Source: Gammaproteobacteria bacterium
GTDB taxonomy: Bacteria > Pseudomonadota > Gammaproteobacteria > Chromatiales > Chromatiaceae
Direction of reading: 5' to 3'
Assembly: GCA_024644505.1 (NCBI GenBank)
Contig: JAHEHQ010000128.1
Span: forward strand, 1 to 7,164
DNA length: 7,164 nt
Both the position numbers and the translations under genes were made by a program. Below the pieces are notes generated by a model. The model searched no databases and had not been told where the DNA came from. It saw nothing but the letters and a program-made list of their open reading frames with translations. This document shows, one piece after another, positions 6,258-7,164 of the stretch. Each line of letters opens with the position of its first letter. The stretch's first letter is position 1.

Positions 6258-7048
6258 TAGACGTAAGGAACATTCGGGTGACCTTTAATCCGGGTACGGC
6301 CCTGGAAACCCGGGCCCTTTGGGATCTCGGTCTTTTGATCCCCGAAGGCCAGTTCGTTTCGGTGATCGGCAGCAACGGTGCCGGTAAATCCACGCTCCTG
6401 AATGCCATCGCCGGGGAAACGGGCGTGGATCAGGGCAGTGTTCTCATCGATGACATCGACGTGACCGGCTGGTCGACAGCGGCTCGTGCGCAGATGGTCG
6501 CACGTGTTTTTCAGGATCCGATGGCGGGTACCTGTGAGAACCTGACTATAGAGGAGAACCTGGCGCTTGCCAGTGCCAGGGGTTGCCGGCGAGGCCTGAA
6601 ACAGGCGGTGAGCCGCGAACGACGGGGTGAGTTCCAGGACAAAATCACGAGACTGGGCCTGGGGCTGGACAACAGGTTGGGTGACAGAATGGGATTGCTG
6701 TCCGGTGGGCAGAGACAGGCGGTAAGTCTGGTCATGGCCACCCTGAATCCGACCAAGATTCTTCTGCTCGACGAGCACACGGCGGCCCTAGATCCGAAGA
6801 CCGCCGCCTATGTCATGGAACTCACGGAGAGGATCGTCTCGGAGGGGGGGCTGACCACCATGATGGTGACCCACTCCATGCGTCAGGCCCTCGACCATGG
6901 GGAGCGCACCCTCATGCTTCACGAGGGCAGAGTCGTTCTGGATGTGGCCGGCGAAGAACGCAAGGGTCTGCAAGTGGAAGACCTGCTGCACATGTTCGAG
7001 CAGGTCAACGGGCGGCAGCTGGATGACGACAATCTGCTGTTAGGCTAG
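6254..7048 (+). CDS. ABC transporter ATP-binding protein (TrpZ-like)
   Basis: This 264-residue cytoplasmic ATPase drives the importer. All catalytic motifs are present: Walker A GSNGAGKST (39-47), Q-loop Gln 87 in RVFQDP, signature LSGGQ (149-153), Walker B ILLLDE with catalytic Glu 174, D-loop ALD (178-180) and switch His 207 in VTHSM. It starts at GTG 6254, sharing GTGA with the permease stop, so translation is coupled. A longer reading from ATG 6215 is less likely. The C-terminal part (LMLHEGRVVLDVAGEERKGL) is the family's usual tail. The arrangement of binding protein, permease and one ATPase matches TrpXYZ-like importers, in which two ATPases pair below two permeases. The gene is intact and appears to end the operon. 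Confidence 0.96.
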   Translation: MIDVRNIRVTFNPGTALETRALWDLGLLIPEGQFVSVIGSNGAGKSTLLNAIAGETGVDQGSVLIDDIDVTGWSTAARAQMVARVFQDPMAGTCENLTIEENLALASARGCRRGLKQAVSRERRGEFQDKITRLGLGLDNRLGDRMGLLSGGQRQAVSLVMATLNPTKILLLDEHTAALDPKTAAYVMELTERIVSEGGLTTMMVTHSMRQALDHGERTLMLHEGRVVLDVAGEERKGLQVEDLLHMFEQVNGRQLDDDNLLLG

Positions 7049-7090
7049 TGTGCTGAGTCAGAAGTTCGCATGATTTCAGCGGGGCGGAAA

Positions 7091-7164
7091 CAGTCATGGG
7101 CAAGGCGCGCGAGTGCAGGACTGGCCTGAGCCAATTCAAACGAGCGCAACACCGCCCATGACTG
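7091..7164. repeat. Inverted repeat after the ABC operon, reaching the window edge
   Basis: CAGTCATGGGC at 7091-7101 and its exact reverse complement GCCCATGACTG at 7154-7164 flank 52 bases. Inside the arms the match is weaker (GCGCGCG against GCGCTCG). The sequence before the left arm is GCGGGGCGGAAA, and the sequence beyond the right arm is outside the window. The element could be a miniature mobile element or an interspersed repeat. The 52-base spacer makes a simple terminator less likely. Confidence 0.65.

Noticed and set aside
6092..6778. A minus-strand 228-residue frame
   Set aside because: It is the antisense shadow of the permease end and the ATPase, whose Walker and signature motifs settle the coding strand.

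Overview
The window looks like chromosomal DNA of a gammaproteobacterium. This rests on the moderately high G+C of the right-hand five sixths, Shine-Dalgarno spacing, and the MscS, GNAT and ABC-transporter protein types. A free-living or symbiotic sulfur-oxidiser-type lineage is possible, but the sequence does not settle it. No tRNA, rRNA, CRISPR array or intact transposase was seen.

Left part (1 to about 1260). An uncharacterised exported protein runs off the left edge on the minus strand (start at 522). A gene-poor stretch of about 750 bases follows. The only recognisable item in it is a minus-strand remnant resembling sigma-70 region 4 (helix-turn-helix, ...KERVRQLERDALLK...), broken by an in-frame TAA. 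This part is visibly richer in A+T than the rest.

Middle part (1234 to 4168, minus strand). Reading leftwards from 4168, there is a compact run of a GNAT acetyltransferase, a DUF7931-like (phospholipase-D-like) protein overlapping it by 8 bases, and, 14 bases further on, a short secretin-like exported protein. An MscS-type mechanosensitive channel gene then follows after a 179-base gap. The MscS gene ends just before a perfect 11-bp hairpin. The first three genes look like one transcription unit, while MscS may have its own promoter. What joins them is unknown.

Right part (4327 to 7048, plus strand). This is a three-gene ABC importer operon of the TrpXYZ-like type: an exported substrate-binding protein, a LivH-like permease and an ATPase. 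The permease and ATPase overlap by four bases (GTGA) and carry all key motifs. The binding-protein gene is interrupted by an in-frame TAA at codon 267, after which the same frame continues with a family-typical C-terminus for 60 codons. The transporter is therefore either inactivated in this strain or assembly, or depends on readthrough, and this is the most notable anomaly here. An inverted repeat whose right arm ends exactly at the window edge follows the operon.

I did not find a convincing new defence or mobile system. The best leads are the interrupted binding protein, the sigma-like remnant, the acetyltransferase/PLD-like/secretin-like trio and the right-edge inverted repeat.
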